From contig JACCXA010000086.1 of the NCBI GenBank assembly GCA_013697365.1, positions 1-6,080 on the forward strand: a stretch of 6,080 bases of DNA, read 5' to 3'. Shown piece after piece: positions 5,185-6,080 of this stretch. A model generated the notes under the pieces. The model searched no databases. It saw only the letters and a program-made list of their open reading frames with translations, and was not told the origin of the DNA. The number at the start of each line of letters is the position of its first letter. The first letter of the stretch is position 1. Origin of the DNA: Chthoniobacterales bacterium (GTDB lineage Bacteria > Verrucomicrobiota > Verrucomicrobiia > Chthoniobacterales > UBA10450). Position numbers and translations under genes: made by a program.

Positions 5185-5943
5185 ATGAACCTACCGATTC
5201 TCTCTCTTTTCCTGGCTGGATCCGTCCTGTCGCAAAGTTTGGTTCACGGCCAGGAGACACGGCAGATGTCGGTCGATCAGATCGTCGCCAAAAACGTCGA
5301 AGCCAAAGGTGGCCCGGATGCATTACGCGCTCTGCAATCGGTGAAACTAACAGGCAAAATGCTGGTGAACGACGGCCAGCTTCAGTTTGGCTTTTCGGAG
5401 ATTAAAAAACGGCCGGATTCGGTCCGAACCGAAGTCAGTCTCCAGGGGATGACCGCGGTGCAAGCCTATGACGGTCAGGAAGGGTGGAAGATTTCTCCGT
5501 TCCAGGGACGCAAAGATCCGGAGAAAATGTCGGCCGATGACGCGAAGTCGCTGATCGAAGAGGCGGAGGTCGATGGGCCGCTCATCGACTGGAAAGAGAA
5601 GGGGAGCATGGTGGAATCTCTCGGCACCGAGGATGTGGACGGCACACTCGCCCACAAGCTGAAGGTCACGCGCAAGAACGGCGACATCCAGTATGTCTAC
5701 CTCGATCCGGATCACTTTCTCGAGATCAGGATCGTCTCGCAGAGAATGGAGCGTGGCTCGCAGGTCGAGACGGAAACGGACCTGAGCGACTACGAAAAGA
5801 TCAACGGCGTTTTTCTCCCGTTTTCAATCGAGTCGGGTCGCAAAGGCGGCTCGAACAAGCAAAAGCTGATCCTCGACAAAGCCGAAGGCAATCCGCCGGT
5901 CGATAACGCGATTTTTCGTTTTCCAGCTCCACCTTCCAAGTAA
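5185..5943 (+). CDS. LolA-like exported protein (outer membrane lipoprotein-sorting protein family)
   Basis: This 252-residue protein has a signal peptide of about 23 residues (hydrophobic core LPILSLFLAGSVL, likely cleavage VHG|QE). The mature start, VDQIVAKNVEAKGGPDALRALQSVKLTGKM (from about residue 30), is typical of the broad LolA-like family whose half-barrel fold carries lipid or lipoprotein acyl chains. Later landmarks are KRPDSVRTEVSLQGMTAVQAYDGQEGW (about 75-101), LAHKLKVTRKNGDIQYVYLDPDHFLEIRI, and DYEKINGVFLPFSIES near the end. It has no lipobox cysteine and is much more like the uncharacterised members than E. coli LolA, so a true LolA role is not claimed. ATG 5185 is the only start that gives the signal peptide; no Shine-Dalgarno is evident. 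The next gene starts 8 bases after its stop, which implies co-transcription. Confidence 0.8.
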   Translation: MNLPILSLFLAGSVLSQSLVHGQETRQMSVDQIVAKNVEAKGGPDALRALQSVKLTGKMLVNDGQLQFGFSEIKKRPDSVRTEVSLQGMTAVQAYDGQEGWKISPFQGRKDPEKMSADDAKSLIEEAEVDGPLIDWKEKGSMVESLGTEDVDGTLAHKLKVTRKNGDIQYVYLDPDHFLEIRIVSQRMERGSQVETETDLSDYEKINGVFLPFSIESGRKGGSNKQKLILDKAEGNPPVDNAIFRFPAPPSK

Positions 5944-5951
5944 ATTCATTC

Positions 5952-6080
5952 ATGCGATTCATCCCTCTCCTCGTCCTGGCCGCGCTTGCACTCGTTAGTC
6001 GCGCCCAGGCGCAACAGGCCCCGTACAACTCCTCCACCATCTCCGGCCTCGGCGCGCGGAACATCGGCTCGGCCACGATG
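5952..6080 (+). CDS. Exported protein, N-terminus only; probably a BNR/sortilin (VPS10)-type beta-propeller protein
   Basis: Forty-three codons are visible before the window ends. The start has a clear signal peptide (MRF, then a Leu/Ala-rich core, likely cleavage at AQA|QQ near residue 20). The mature start STISGLGARNIGSATM resembles the opening of exported beta-propeller proteins annotated as BNR-repeat or sortilin-type glycosyl hydrolases, where R-N-I-G-x-x-x-M/R precedes the first blade. The product call rests on this short segment only. It follows the LolA-like gene by 8 bases and is likely in the same operon. Confidence 0.6.
   Translation, partial: MRFIPLLVLAALALVSRAQAQQAPYNSSTISGLGARNIGSATM

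Overview
The window is a compact, GC-rich bacterial chromosomal segment. Both predicted exported proteins and the start of a third have Gram-negative-style leaders. PSPSP-rich exported tails, a LolA-like/beta-propeller pair and the scarcity of Shine-Dalgarno sites suggest a soil-type Verrucomicrobiota or Acidobacteriota lineage. That placement is a weak inference, because no rRNA or marker protein is present. No phage, IS or CRISPR signal was seen.

Bases 1-2315 (+) hold a DNA-repair module. First comes the C-terminal part of a radical SAM DNA modification/repair protein (TIGR03916-like) with a helix-hairpin-helix and a consensus sliding-clamp-binding tail, QLDLF. It is followed by a DUF4130/TIGR03915-like protein and a UdgX-type uracil-DNA-binding protein with the KRRIH loop. 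The DUF4130 and UdgX parts look like one ancestral fused gene. The family-typical junction NLPEA-x-LIP is preserved in the DNA but needs a -1 frame change near 1597-1610, so a one-base deletion, a sequence error or frameshifting is likely. This is the most interesting part of the window.

Bases 2316-3343 hold a strong hairpin between convergent genes, a small exported DUF5666-like protein on the minus strand, and a minus-strand tRNA-Ala(CGC) with the diagnostic G3:U70 pair. Upstream of the exported protein is a good ECF-sigma-type promoter match (GGAAC-N17-CGTT).

Bases 3344-4852 hold a divergent pair: a YceI-family protein without a signal peptide (-) and a minimal phosphoglycosyl transferase (+). 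The intergenic region between them contains a 95-bp unit bounded by perfect 9-bp inverted repeats with two hairpins inside.

Bases 4853-5184 appear non-coding. Bases 5185-6080 (+) hold a LolA-like exported protein and, 8 bases later, the start of an exported protein that resembles BNR/sortilin-type beta-propeller proteins and runs off the window. These two probably form a cell-envelope operon unrelated to the repair module.
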